From Isoetes taiwanensis (Eukaryota; Streptophyta; Lycopodiopsida; Isoetales; Isoetaceae), in contig JAJEKV010000003.1 of NCBI GenBank assembly GCA_021234155.1, positions 13,139,819 to 13,203,818 of the forward strand: a DNA stretch of 64,000 nucleotides, given 5' to 3'. Both the position numbers and the translations under genes were made by a program. This document shows positions 10,861 through 23,018 of this stretch, piece after piece. Under the pieces are notes generated by a model. That model was given only the letters and a program-made list of their open reading frames with translations, ran no database searches and had not been told where the DNA came from. Positions within the stretch are counted from its first letter, which is position 1, and each line of letters opens with the position of its first letter.

Positions 10861-12172
10861 CATATCCTAGTTACATATCCTGAGGCATGGCAATCATCTG
10901 AAAGAGACCACATTTTTTGTCCAAGAGGATCTAAGTTTAGCACAGCTTTGCTGACAGAGAGAGGAGTTATGCAAGGTAAAGGAATCTCGCCTACAAAGAA
11001 AGTGGGCAGTATACAAAAGGGGGCAGGCATTCATTAGGGATCAATGGCCCTCTGATCTGTGGGTTCTGTATGGTCAGCTTCTACTCTAGATGTGTTATTT
11101 ATTATCAGTTATTTATATTTTGCTAATATGTTTTGTGATGGGGCTTAGTTCCCAAGTTTCATTCAAGACTTCGGCCCTTTGCATGTACCCATCCCATAAC
11201 TTGTTTGGGTTCCCGTGTATGAAGAAACCATCCATCCATCCATCCATCCATCCATCCATCCATTCATCATGGTGTGAAAATATACTAATAATTTTTTAGG
11301 ATTGAAAATACGGGTGCATTTTCGCGCTTGCCTCAATTTAGGGTAGAAAAACTATTGTTGAAAACAGAATGAAAGAATCACGATGATGACTGTGAGTCTA
11401 ACTGACATTGTATAAGGACATATGCAAATTCAGATACATGCAAAAAGGTAACCCTATTTCATATCAATAACAGGGTGAAGACATCTGTGTGTTTAAAAGC
11501 CATAGTTTCTTGCATTTACATTTCCTTAGTAGCAAGTGATATAGCCAAGTCTGCATGCTTGGATAATGATGGCAAGGAAGAAGGGTGATTTAAATATGGC
11601 AACTCGCAAAAGAATGGCGACTAGAAAGAAGAGACTAATAAGGCAGGAACAGAAAAGAGGATCTACCAATTTTGTAGATCGCTATTGTTGAAGGCATTCA
11701 AGCCTGCTCTAGTGTTGTAGTGGAAGAGGTATATGCAAAGGGGATGCTAAAGCCAACCGATGTAGCAGATTCTAGTGGACCTCATTGCAATAACGAGACT
11801 GAGTAAACCAGAATGGAACCTGAGTAAAGCAGGGCTTATGGTAACCAATAATCAAATGGAATTGAAAGACACAAGTACGGTGATAGATCTGGACAAATTT
11901 GAAGATCCTACTGGGGAGAAAATTGGAAATGTTGCACGTCCATTAAAAGTTTGATAGGCTTAAATGATATATTGCGTTGCTTTATATATCCAGAGTAAAT
12001 TAAAGTTGTTCTGGATCCTAAAGTTTAAAGTTGGATGTGACTCACCTAGAGTTTAAATCTTTAACATAAGTTGATATTGTAAATAATGTATTATCACACT
12101 AGCATAGACCCCATGTCCATATGGCAAAAATTACAATAGTGAATTATAAAATATAAAAGTTTTAAGGTTGCT
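10861..12172. other. intergenic with a CATC microsatellite
   Basis: No gene is recognised. A (CATC)n microsatellite of about nine units occupies 11228-11262. A short open frame at 10840-11037 starts inside the LTR edge and resembles nothing known to me. Confidence 0.6.
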
Positions 12173-13340
12173 TCAAGAGCACTTTATATTCACAAACAGC
12201 TCTATGATTTCATTTCTCTCCTTCCAAATAGTTTTTATATAGGAACTCAAGATATTTGATGGGAGTGACAGGAGTTCTAGCAAAGCAGAACACTTAATAT
12301 CATATTTGTCCCTAATGTGCTCATAAGCCGGGCATTCTAAAAATGTGTGGTGTTCAGATTCGACTTTAGGATCAAGATAGCTTGGACAATAGTGCTTATG
12401 TCTTGTCATGCCATCTGCCTATCTCAACATGAAGATGGTAGAAGATGTCCTCAATTAATGAAATCAACATCCGATTATTCCTACTAATATCTTATAGCAG
12501 GTACAGTTGTTCCTTATATTCTGCCATTGGGTTTATTTCAGCCTTATAGAAGTATTTTTTGACCTCCATAATATCAAAAATTCCACATATTCTTCAACTA
12601 GATATGACATCTTATTTAGCATCTTATAATTCTATGGAGCTCGACCATAAAGGCCCTCCCCCCCAAGGGTTCCCATTTACACACCAAATCATACCAGCCT
12701 CGAAATTCAAAGTGAAGCATAGCCTGACATGGTAGCCTGTTATCTAGAAGCGTCTTCAACCTATTCACATAGGAGATGGACTGACAAAGTGCCTCAACCT
12801 CTAAAGGTAGCATTCCAGCCTTTGCAAGCATGATATGATTTAAGGTTTGGTTTTTGAAATCAAGCTCCTTCATTAAAAAGTGTTTCTATACTTTCTCAAT
12901 CTTTCCCCATCTCTTTTTTGCTAGGCCTGGTGCCCAAGCTTGACATCCATATAACACAATTGTCATAACTTGGATTCCATATAACAATCCTCGAATCTTC
13001 CAATGCCACAAACTGACAACTCGGCATGTATACACCATGTTATAAAGAGCTCTAACCCCCCCTCCCCCCTCTGATGCACACTTTTTAGCAACCATATTCC
13101 AATTATAGTTATCAAACATTTCAACCCCCTAGATACTTATAATTGCTATTTTAAGCGAGACTTCTGCAATCTTAAAATCAAGCTTATCACATGTGCTTAT
13201 AATCATAATCTTGCATTTATTGGCAATAACTACCATTCCTTTAGATTCGCAAAAATCTTGTAGCACATTTAGGTGTTGCTGGAGTCCAGCTTTGTTTTTT
13301 TGATATAAGTATAATGTCATTGGCAAAAAGTAATAACCGA
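12173..13340 (-). pseudogene. LINE remnant: RT thumb and C-terminal zinc knuckle
   Basis: Read from 13340 downward the pieces are a late RT segment (AGLQQHLNVLQDFCESKGM), a thumb/connection region (LYGCQAWAPGLAKKRWGKIE and LEVEALCQSISYVNRLKTLL), and a zf-RVT-like end (ESEHHTFLECPAYEHIRDKY). This is the order of a plant non-LTR retrotransposon ORF2. Catalytic RT motifs and the endonuclease are missing, and stops and frame changes separate the pieces. It belongs to the same general type as the LINE copies at 27446 and 43287. Confidence 0.8.
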
Positions 13341-15018
13341 ATTATATTCTTACCGAGTCTAGCACAAATGCATTTATTCTTCTCCAACCAAATTTTCCAC
13401 CATCAACAAACAACTTGTTTTACATCTACCGATCATTGTCATGATGGAAGGGAAAAAAAGATCGATAAGGACCTCTTGATTAAGGCAAGCAACTGCGCAT
13501 CTAAGCTCCAATGGCACATCTAGCATCAAGACAATCAGAAAGGATGCCCCTGTCCATGCGATCAAAAGCTGGTACGTAATCCATTAAAGGACAAGCTGAT
13601 ATTTGAAATATGTATCAAATTCCATAAGTTTAAAGACCCCGAACAATTGAGGGTTGTATTTGATTCTATAAGATAAAAATCAGATGATTAAAGAAATTAG
13701 AGCATTACATTAGCAGATATGTGAAGTTTCAGATGCATGGACATGAAAGACTAGATGGAATAAACGACATATTACATTTTTCTCTAAATAGTGATAGTCT
13801 AAGAGGGATAATTGAGCATAAAAGTTAAATGATAGTAGACTGCACTTAAGGAAATCAAATCTGAACATAGGCTACTAGTTGAAGTTGTATTGGCTCCACC
13901 AATGAGATGCCTTGGATTTGCAAGGATATGAAAATATTATAGATCGCTAGATGAAGTTTCAAATAAAGGCAGACTCTTAAGAGTATGAGATTTAATTTGA
14001 GAGTAACAAGACTTAATGAAAAGTAGGGCATCTGAATATAGATTGGTGTGTTATGGACATTGGCAAGCCTCCAAACACTCCAAACAAAAATTTTTCAAAA
14101 AAAAAAATTCAACCAGGTCGTCATAAAAAAAAATCATAATAAAAAGACATTCTGAATAAAAAGATTTTATTGCCACAAATATGCAGAGTAGTATGAAAAA
14201 AAAAGGGACAAATTGCTTGATCGAGAGAATTTTTGACATTTAGATAACAAACAATCCTTTGCTACCATCAATCTGTACGCCTAGAGAGAAGCTAAGGTGG
14301 CATCCACTACCAAGGAAATTAGCAAATCTTCTGCCATGGCCAAAGCTTCAATTGCAACTTTACCAGAAACATCTCCTCGAATAGATCTGCACTTCTTTTT
14401 GGCATCTCGACTATCACATAATGCAACTAACCCCAAGATCACCTAAACCCAATTTTGTGGGAGATGTTATGTTAAATTGAATTGAATTGAATTGAATTGA
14501 ATTGAATTGACTGAACTTTTATTGTCCAAGAAACATTGATGTTTATCGAGGCCGCTAGAACAAACTTCCATTTTCTTTGAATCTTCATGGACATCGATGG
14601 AAGAAAGGTTGCCAACATCTCCTGGATAAATCCAACTGGCTGCAATGTGCATAGCCTCAAATTGCAAAGGACTTTGCACTCGTGTTTTATTCTAGTGAAG
14701 GAGGGAAAAAAAGCACCTTTTCCATTTTGTACGACATCGTAATGCACATGTCAAAAAGAAAAAAAGAAAAAAACTGCCACTCACGGCGTTGCAAGTTCAA
14801 AATTTAATGCTTGTTAGGGTGACCTTGCCACATGTCAAAGGGTGCCATACAAATTAGGCCGCATTTGAGCATGGAAACATGAGAATATGGTTGAAGTGAA
14901 GGCAGCATGAGAAATTTTGGTGTTGGATAATGTTAGAATCGGGTAACATGTGAAAGCACCGAGATATTGGTCAAATAGAACGAGGCAAGTGGCTATGAGT
15001 ACTTGTTTTCAGACCTCC
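13341..15018. other. intergenic with decayed RNase H-like fragment
   Basis: Most of this stretch is featureless AT-rich DNA. On the - strand at 14300-14430 a readable piece (CRSIRGDVSGKVAIEALAMA) is reminiscent of the RVT_3 RNase H fold found in plant retroelements. Its frame shifts and stops follow, and the assignment is weak. An (ATTGA)n microsatellite of about seven units lies at 14474-14510. Confidence 0.4.
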
Positions 15019-18000
15019 TCATGTTATCTTTCGTAAACTCTCTAGGACTCTCGAGCAGGATTCTTGTAGCGACTTCAGTCCAAGCACGTAAGTTTTCTTG
15101 TGTCTTGCCGCCAATCTGGTATCCCAATTTGTTCCAGACTCTGAAGCCCTGAAAGGAGATTATAAATCACGAATTTCCGTCAATGTGCCATGTCTTATAT
15201 TAACCTGCATTAGATTTCAGATCTGCCAGAACCCATCTTTGAAGAAACGGATATTTGCCTCAAGGTACTTCTCACCTAACACAGTCGTCTGGGGTGTTTG
15301 TGCAACATAACAGCTGATCCAAAATGGATAGTAGAGTCTCATACACAGCACACTCGTTCGTTGGACTTACCTGTAGGAGAAGTAATAAAATGTCAAGAAA
15401 TGATTCTGATCTAGTACTGATGTAAATATTACCATTGTGTGTCTTGGATTGGTAGCCAAATTTTCTGCATCTTCTTCCTCCATCATAAGAATCCGAAGGG
15501 CTGCTAGCAACCTTGTCGGAATACTAGTCTCTAATTCACTTTTGCATAATGCTGCAGTGCGAACCATATGTGAACATGCTATATTGCATTTTTGAAACAA
15601 CAAGTGTTTGTATGGAGATGTAGCGGCATCAGGAAAGTCCAGTTCTGCAAGTAACCAGCAACACATTCAGACACAAAAGGATATAAATGTGTAGGAGCCT
15701 GAAAAACTAGAACCCTAAGCCAGCAATCTTCTCCTTGCCCTGCGTCTAAAATATAAAGTTAGATTTTAGAGGCGTTTTCCAAGCAGCTGGATAAAGGACT
15801 CTTTTTCTAGGTGCATACATCTTTTGCGATAATTGTTTGTTGGGGTAGTGACAAAAATGAAGATGTCGGAGGAGAGCAAGAATATGAGTTGCAATGGTTG
15901 AAATTCCTGTATGAGAAGTCCCAGTCTAGCTTATCCTCCAGCACTGAACATGGTTCTCCATGTGGCCAAGCACTTACTCAAGGCTGTGGCTATTCAAGGT
16001 AGTCCATATTCCCCCATAGTCTATTCTCACCATCTTCGCCAATAAGAGGAGGCGAGCAGCAGAGGGAGCATAATATATGATCATGTCTCAGCGATCAAAA
16101 ATCCGCTCATGAGAACAGTGGTTTTGCAGCCTGCACCAATCTTGATGGTTTTGTAATGTTCAAAGTTCATTCCAATGACTATTACCCTTGAAAGTAATGC
16201 TTTGTAAAGTTCTGAAGGAAATGCAACCAATATTTAAAAACATAAATATCTAAAATTAGACGTACCAATAGGTATGCTGTCATATGGATTGTCTTCAATC
16301 ACAAAACCATAGAAGGTAAAAAGTTCGGTATTCGGAAGAGCACCATAGCTTAAGAAACACTGCTCTCCCGCCTTGCAAGGACGTATAGCATGTAATTTTA
16401 GAGTTTTTGATGACTCATCCAGCTTGCTATAGTGTGTAACATGTGGGAAAATCTGGGGTCACAAAAGAATGTGGTATCAGCTTTGCATGCATGTGTATGT
16501 GTGAATGCTGCATAATCGACACTACCGCGTGATTCAGTATGCCAACCAATGGGATTAAGCATGTTTTGTGTTCACCATCACAAAATTCAACCTTCACACC
16601 ATTTGAGTACCAGAGCTCAGCTGCCCATAAAAAGTTATCCCAGGTATAGATTTCCTTTGGGAAGGCTTCTGGATAGCATTCACTCAATGCTGGGAATAAT
16701 GCCTCGTATTGATTATGAAGGTGCTGAGACAGAGACGTATTAGAACATTCATCTAGTAATAAATTGAAAAGTTATGACTGCCCTAGCCATTCACCTGCTT
16801 TTATGCACAATTTGCTCAAACACAAGTGTACCTTCGAGTTCCTTTAATGCTTCAACCCCAATACTTAGACCTGTCCAACAAAACAGCTGTTTCGACAAAA
16901 TGCAACATAATCACATCATCCATACTATTTCAGCATACACTTCAGGAACAATTATACTTTTTTTTTTCTTTCCAAATGTATCTGCTACCAGGGATTCTAA
17001 CTATAAAGTGAAAAGTCACCAACTTAACAACAGGGTCAAGTGCAATAGTATAACACTAAAAACCATGTGATCAAATATGTAGTTACCTGTCTGAAATGAT
17101 TTAGGCAGGGCAGCAAAGTAAGGCGCAAATTTAGAAAAGGTAGAATCTCGTTCTTTTATGCTCCATAGTAAAGCTATAGTTTCTCCACTCAGTCCTTCAA
17201 GTTCCTTGTATGTGGAACCCTGCTCCAAAAGTGCAACATAGAATTCATAAGCATTGGACCAGTATTAAGAAGGATGTCTTGTGAATTCTAACATTGAATC
17301 TCATTTCCCTATATGTTTGAATAGAGAAACTCGAATCTACGATGAATACATAGAAAGAAAACCTGATGAGACTTGCTACTATATTGAATACTCTGATAAG
17401 GGAAGTGGCCTATACCATTTCTGACGATTTTGCTGTATCCTCACAGATTAGGAGATGTTTTGGAACTTCGAGCACAAGACCTCCAATGTCTATGTTCCTG
17501 ACTGCAACTCCACCTCTTCCTTGACCTTCAAATTCTGCCTTGCTTTTTCTCAGTTAGAACAAAGCATGTGCATGTAGATGGTAATTCTTTTGTTTTTATG
17601 TAGCAAAAAACTAGCTTTCACTGGCTGAAATACCTTGATGATTATGTATGCTTTTGAATCACATAATATTTAATTCAGAATTAGTTAACAACTATGATTC
17701 ATCGTCGTAGCATAATGGGCAATGTGGGATAACTGACTCTGGGGAAATATCCTTGTTCCTCGTCAGAGGAAATCATTTAATATACAAGACTTAATAATGT
17801 CTCCAGAATTCAAATTGAAACAAGGTGTCTAGCACTTGATGTTGATACAGAAAGGTCAATAGAATCAAACTCATTAAGGTCCCTCCCCCATGTTAAAATT
17901 ATTCTAACCTTGATTATGTTGTCCCAAAAAAGATTAATGACGTGTGGGGGAAGTGTGGTGGAACAATGACGGAAATGATATGTTTTTTATTTCTCGACTC

Positions 18001-18813
18001 CAACATAGGAAGAAACACTTAAGAATAGAACGAAATAATTGGTATTGTGTCGTACCTGCAATAGTAATCATACTTTGGACACCCTCATTTAATGCCCAGT
18101 TGAGGAATAAAACATCTTGTTGTTCAGTACAAGGTTTTGGCAATGGTAACATCTGAGAACTGCTTACTGTATTGAGCTTAGTTTTGACAGTGTCCTGAAG
18201 ACTCTTAATGAAAGGTAGAGTTTCCTCTGAAACAGGAATATTAATCATAGACTCAAGCATGCCAAGTGCTCGTAGTTCATTTCGTGGACTAAATGGTCCC
18301 CTGTGATTGTCTTCTACAAAATAAATCTCCTCCTACAAGGAAGAAAGAGATTTTTTTTTGGTCAAAACTTGAAAATAATTGCACAATTTTTTGCACTTTT
18401 ACCTCAGTAAGCTGCAGAATCCGAGCCGTCTCCAGAAGATTTTGGAAGTGCTTATCGCAATCCGACAGAAGCCCAGGGGACAAGTGCAAGACCATTTGCA
18501 GCCCTCTTTCAGCCAATAATTGCTTCATAAAAGAAGTCAATATCTCAGGCGATAAAGCATGACAATCCATATCTAAAAATTCTATCAGGTAACTGAAGTT
18601 GGTAGATCAAAACTGTTGCACTACCTTCAGCTAGCGATCAATAATTTCAGAAGCTAATAAATGAATGAAGAGGTATTCTAATAACGAACACACCGCAATA
18701 CTCACTCGTGGATCAACAACTCCCATACATTGTACCTGTTTAGCATCGTAAGAAGGGTCATCTGCTCCAAGTCGCGGGAAACATAACATGGATACGTTCC
18801 CATTTTGATTCAT
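15019..18813 (-). CDS. SET-domain protein-lysine methyltransferase, multi-exon
   Basis: Exons with GT-AG borders, in transcript order: 18813-18736 (tentative start), 18592-18403, 18332-18056, 17534-17416, 17219-17087, 16870-16795, 16723-16526, 16452-16266, 15644-15433, 15370-15276, 15148-15019. Together about 565 codons. The SET domain begins FLNWALNEGVQSMITIAEF and continues GQGRGGVAVRNIDIGGLVLE. It includes LIPLVGILNHA-IFPH (the NH motif, split by an intron), GEQCFLSYGALPNTELFTFY and DNPYDSIPIELDFPD. This order is that of the Rubisco-LSMT/SETD3-type family, which transfers methyl from S-adenosylmethionine to protein lysine or histidine. The C-terminal part (IPTRLLAALRILMMEEEDAE, then WDTRLAARHKKTYV) fits the family's substrate-binding domain. 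Phases agree at all junctions except exon 1/2 and exon 6/7; at the latter one base seems missing. The N-terminus is uncertain. The substrate cannot be told from sequence. Confidence 0.88.
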
Positions 18814-18961
18814 TTTCCTGTGCAAATTCGTTGCAAATGGTTCAGGGTTTTTGAGTTGGATATCGACCACCCGTTATCAACCAGGCTAATTTATTATCCA
18901 AAAGAGCCGATTTGCAATGCTTCAGGACCCTTCTTTGCCCAGCAATTTTCAAGAGTAACAG
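18814..18961. promoter_or_regulatory. shared upstream region of divergent SET and PPR genes
   Basis: Only 148 bp separate the tentative SET start (18813, - strand) from the PPR start (18962, + strand). Promoters and 5' leaders of the two genes must overlap each other, or lie partly within the neighbouring gene. No convincing TATA box was seen. Confidence 0.4.
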
Positions 18962-21562
18962 ATGATCTGCAGCAATTATTTTCAAAATTCAAGCCAGGAA
19001 AAATGGGTACCTGAGACATTGAACTTGGCAGAAGCCCTCCCGGTGCCTCTGTCCAGAGACGCTGCTTACAGCTTGGTACACGAGTGTAGAAAACGGCAAG
19101 ATCTGCAATTCAATAGGCGAGTATATTCCCTGATCGTCAATAGTAAGCTCGATTCTGTTCTTCCATTGGCTAACCATGTCATTCGTCTGTTTGCTGCCTG
19201 TGAAAGCTTGGTTGAAGCTCACCAAGCATTCACAAAAGTTTCACAGCCTGATCATTACACATGGAACGTGATAATTGATGCTCATGTTACTGTCAGAAAA
19301 GGGAAGTTGGCTCTTTTATTGTATGACAGTATGCAGCTTCATAGCAACTCAGATAAATTCTTATTTCTAAGCATCTTGAAAGCATGCACGATCCTATGCA
19401 CCATAGGGTGGGGCAGATTTATTCATGAGCGGATCATTGGAAACAATCTTCAATTGGATGTTGTTGTGGCCAGTGCTTTAATTGGCATGTATTTCAAGTG
19501 CAATAGTCTAGCAGATGCTCGCTATGTCTTTGATAGAATATCACACCCAGACTTAATTTCATGGAATGCAGTGATCACGGGATATGCACAACAGCAGGAA
19601 GGTCATTCTGCCCTGCAGTGCTTTGAGAACATGCAGCAGGAGGGCATAATGCCAGACCAAATAACATTCTTGAGCGTCTTAAAAGCATGTCACATCATAG
19701 CTGTTATAGAGCAGGGAAAGCGTATCCATGAACTTATTATTGAAAGGAAATTCCAGGCCAACATTGTCCTTGGGAATAAACTTATTGATATGTATTCCAA
19801 GTGTGCAAGCTTGGAGGATGCAACGAGGGTTTTTGACAAGTTGTTGGATAGAGATGTAGTGTCATGGACTGTGATGATTTCAGCATATACACAACATGAG
19901 CAAGGTCATTTTGCTTTAGAATGTTTCAAGGAAATGCAGCAGCATGGAATAAGGTCAGATAGGTCTGCCTTCTCAAGCATTCTAAAAGCATGTGGCACTT
20001 TATGTGCCATCACAAATGGCAGATGCATTCATGAACAAGTCATTGGTAGTGGAGACCAATTTGGAACAGTTTTTTGGAATACTCTCATTGATATGTATGC
20101 CAAGTGTGGTAGTTTGGAAGAAGCAAGCAGGGTCTTTGACAAATTGCCCTACCAAGATGTGGTGTCTTGTAATGTAATGATTGCAGGCTACGCTTTGCAC
20201 AAGGGATTTCTTTCTTTAGAATGTTTTGAAATCATGAAATGCAAGGGCATAAAGCCAAGCAAAGCCACGTTTCTAAGCCTTTTGAAAGCCTGCAGCAACA
20301 TAGGTCTTGTATGTCATGTTAGGTACATCCATGAGCAAATCATTGATACTGGTCTTCAGACTGATATTGTTGTGGGGAGTTTACTTGTTGATACCTATGC
20401 CAAATGTGGAATTCTGGAAGAAGCAGAAAGAACTTTTAAGAGATTGCCAAAGATGAATGTGGTATCATGGGGTTCTTTGATAGCTGCATATGTCCAGTAT
20501 GGTGATGACCTCCTTGCCTTGAGAGCTTTTGAAAACATGCAGCATCAAGACATAAAACCAGACAAAGTAATAATTTTAAGTGTCTTGAAGGCATACAGCA
20601 GTGTTGGGGCTATAGAGCAATGCAGGTATGTTCATGAAAGAAGTATAGTGGACAAGCTTGTTTTTGACATTCTCATTGTAAATACACTCATTGATGCCTA
20701 TGGCAAATGTGGGAGTTTGGAGGAGGCGAGCATGGTCTTTGATCAGCTTCAAAACCAAGATATAGTTTCATGGAATGCAATGATTTCAGGATATGTTCAG
20801 TATGGCAATGGTCAAATGGTTATAAACTGTTTAGAGGACATGCAATACAAAGGCATAAAGCCAGATGAAGTCACATATTCAACCATATTAAAAGCTTGTG
20901 GTGAGCAAGTGTCTCTAGGATATGGCAGGCTAATCCATGAGCAGATTATTGAGAGTGGATTTCTATCTGATGTTGTAAGGAATAGCCTTGTTAACGTGTA
21001 TTGCAAGTGTGGAAGCTTGTTAGAAGCACAGAGAGTCTTTAGCATCTTGCCAAGACGAGATGTGGTATCATGGACTGCAATGCTTTCAGGATATGCCCAG
21101 ATGGGAGACACTACATTGGCTTTGCAATGTTTTGAGGAATGCAAACAAAGTGGTGTGAAAATAGATGATGTTGCGCTTATTAATGTTCTAACTGCATATA
21201 GCCGTGGTGGTCTGTTAGATGAAGGCCTTTGGTACTTTTGTTATACAAGAGAATCTAATGAGACAATTATATCTATGACTGTTTGCTTGGTTGACCTGTT
21301 GGGTCGCAGGTGTTGGTTGAACGAGGCAGAAGGCTTAATTGAATCAGCTGTGCAACAAGAAATTTGTCTATGGATGGCATTACTTGGTGCTTGCAAAATA
21401 CACTGCAATGTGGAGCTAGGATCACGATGTTTCAATGCAATTACTGATATTGATCCCTTTTGTTCTAAAGCATATGTGCTTATGTCAAACATTTACGGTG
21501 GTGTTCATAGTGGGAGGGATTGTGTAAAGTCAAAAGTTCAGAAAGCAAGTATTGACATATAA
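18962..21562 (+). CDS. PLS-class pentatricopeptide repeat protein, intronless
   Basis: A single open frame of 866 residues. From about residue 75 it consists of ~35-residue helical repeats alternating P, L and S types, for example VVSWTVMISAYTQHEQGHFA, LIDMYAKCGSLEEASRVFDK and GIKPDEVTYSTILKACG. Each repeat normally reads one RNA base, and PLS proteins act in mitochondria or plastids, mostly as C-to-U editing or RNA-processing specificity factors. The C-terminus (LLGACKIHCNVELGSRC, then YVLMSNIYGG) matches an E1-like motif. It ends soon after, with no E2 or DYW deaminase domain, so a deaminase would have to be supplied in trans. The first Met (18962) is the only early ATG; a targeting peptide is plausible but not obvious. 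It is divergent from the SET gene. A complete frame of this length indicates selection. Confidence 0.93.
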   Translation: MICSNYFQNSSQEKWVPETLNLAEALPVPLSRDAAYSLVHECRKRQDLQFNRRVYSLIVNSKLDSVLPLANHVIRLFAACESLVEAHQAFTKVSQPDHYTWNVIIDAHVTVRKGKLALLLYDSMQLHSNSDKFLFLSILKACTILCTIGWGRFIHERIIGNNLQLDVVVASALIGMYFKCNSLADARYVFDRISHPDLISWNAVITGYAQQQEGHSALQCFENMQQEGIMPDQITFLSVLKACHIIAVIEQGKRIHELIIERKFQANIVLGNKLIDMYSKCASLEDATRVFDKLLDRDVVSWTVMISAYTQHEQGHFALECFKEMQQHGIRSDRSAFSSILKACGTLCAITNGRCIHEQVIGSGDQFGTVFWNTLIDMYAKCGSLEEASRVFDKLPYQDVVSCNVMIAGYALHKGFLSLECFEIMKCKGIKPSKATFLSLLKACSNIGLVCHVRYIHEQIIDTGLQTDIVVGSLLVDTYAKCGILEEAERTFKRLPKMNVVSWGSLIAAYVQYGDDLLALRAFENMQHQDIKPDKVIILSVLKAYSSVGAIEQCRYVHERSIVDKLVFDILIVNTLIDAYGKCGSLEEASMVFDQLQNQDIVSWNAMISGYVQYGNGQMVINCLEDMQYKGIKPDEVTYSTILKACGEQVSLGYGRLIHEQIIESGFLSDVVRNSLVNVYCKCGSLLEAQRVFSILPRRDVVSWTAMLSGYAQMGDTTLALQCFEECKQSGVKIDDVALINVLTAYSRGGLLDEGLWYFCYTRESNETIISMTVCLVDLLGRRCWLNEAEGLIESAVQQEICLWMALLGACKIHCNVELGSRCFNAITDIDPFCSKAYVLMSNIYGGVHSGRDCVKSKVQKASIDI

Positions 21563-23018
21563 GATGACCATTCATTTGTTGCTACTAATACTAACTTTAC
21601 CAAATCCACATTAATCACTAAATTAAGAGGAGTTTATTGTTGCTATGGAAAGGAATTGGGTACAATTTCTGAGCCTCTGTGGACCTGTGCTAAAAGATTA
21701 TCTTGTGGGGTAGAATACGGGAGTTCTTTGGGATGCAAGGACAAGAATTGGGTTCAGTAGAAATATGAAAAGCTTTAATTCATAGTTAAAGAAATCAGGA
21801 TCAGGATCAGGCCAACTGGATTTGGTAAAGTGAACAAGTTGATGCTACTAGCTCGCTGCCATAATCTAATGCTGCAGTCAATTGTCCTTTATGTGGTTCA
21901 TCTTACCATTATTATCTAACAAAGACTAAGAACTTGTGATTGCATTAGAATGTGAATCATAAATGACATGATGTTGCTACTGCATAAAACAACATGGAAA
22001 GGGGGTCGCCAAAATTGTCTGAATGTCATTTAGGTGCTGACATCTGGCACCTCCCTACAACTCGGAATGGAAAGGGGGACAACAATTCCGGGAACATCAA
22101 ATTTTATAGGCTATAACAGGCAATCATTCAAACATTGAAACATTGAACATCAAACAGTGAAATTTCTGATCATTGAAGCTTTCTGAAGTTTTCATTACAA
22201 AATTTCTGAAGTTTCTGATCACTGAAATTTCTGATCACTGAAGTTTTCATTACACAAGTTTTCATCACACAAGTTTCATTATTCATCACACAAGTTTCAT
22301 TACTGAAATTTCTGAAGTTTTCATTACACAAGTTTTCATCACTGAATCGAGACAGCAAATAGCAACTTCACCAAGTTGGAACTTCATTGCAGCAACTCAC
22401 CAAGTTGGAATTGAAACAATTAAGAACATATAAATCAAAATCTAAGAATTAAAAACAAGAACAATTAAGAACAAGAACCTAAAACAATTAAGAATAAGAA
22501 CCAATTGCGTAAAACTCAAAATTGCGTAAAACCAATTGTACTTACACAAATTAAAAATTTAACTACTTGTAGCGTTATGATTGGGTCCTCCTAATTCCCC
22601 GCACAATAAGAAATGGAAATTCGACTTCAAAAAAAAAAAAAAATATAAAGCAAACAACTTACAATTTATTTGCAAGAACTCCCCGTGATCAAACACGCTA
22701 CCAACCTCAATTATGATCTTGTCTATTCAATTACCTTGAAACATGACATTGGCAGCACCGTAACCATGTCCAACATTGGAATGATCAGAAAGTAATGCTT
22801 CAATCCCGAGTACGCTGCGTAATCCAAGATCCAAATCCTTACAATAGGCGCCATCAATCTCAATCTATTATTCGTGATTTACGTAATTAGTCGTGACGCC
22901 TAAAGACTCTCTAGAATCGATTTAGAAGCCAAACCAAAGAAATTTTCACGAACTTGACGATCCCGCCAATCCAACATTTAAATTCTCGATATTGCATCAA
23001 AAGCATCCGTAATTCCCA
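21563..23018. other. intergenic with short degenerate repeats
   Basis: No gene is recognised. At 22130-22345 units of the type TTTCTGAAGTTTTCATTACACAAG recur with variation. They form a small imperfect tandem array, which also gives a repetitive frame on the - strand. An A tract lies at 22629-22641. Confidence 0.6.

Noticed and set aside
10840-11037. A 65-residue frame right of the solo LTR as an exon
   Set aside because: It begins in the LTR edge, and no homologous family or splice signals could be supported.
11228-11262. CATC microsatellite as telomere-like repeat
   Set aside because: The unit is a simple tetranucleotide, unlike plant telomere TTTAGGG, and short.
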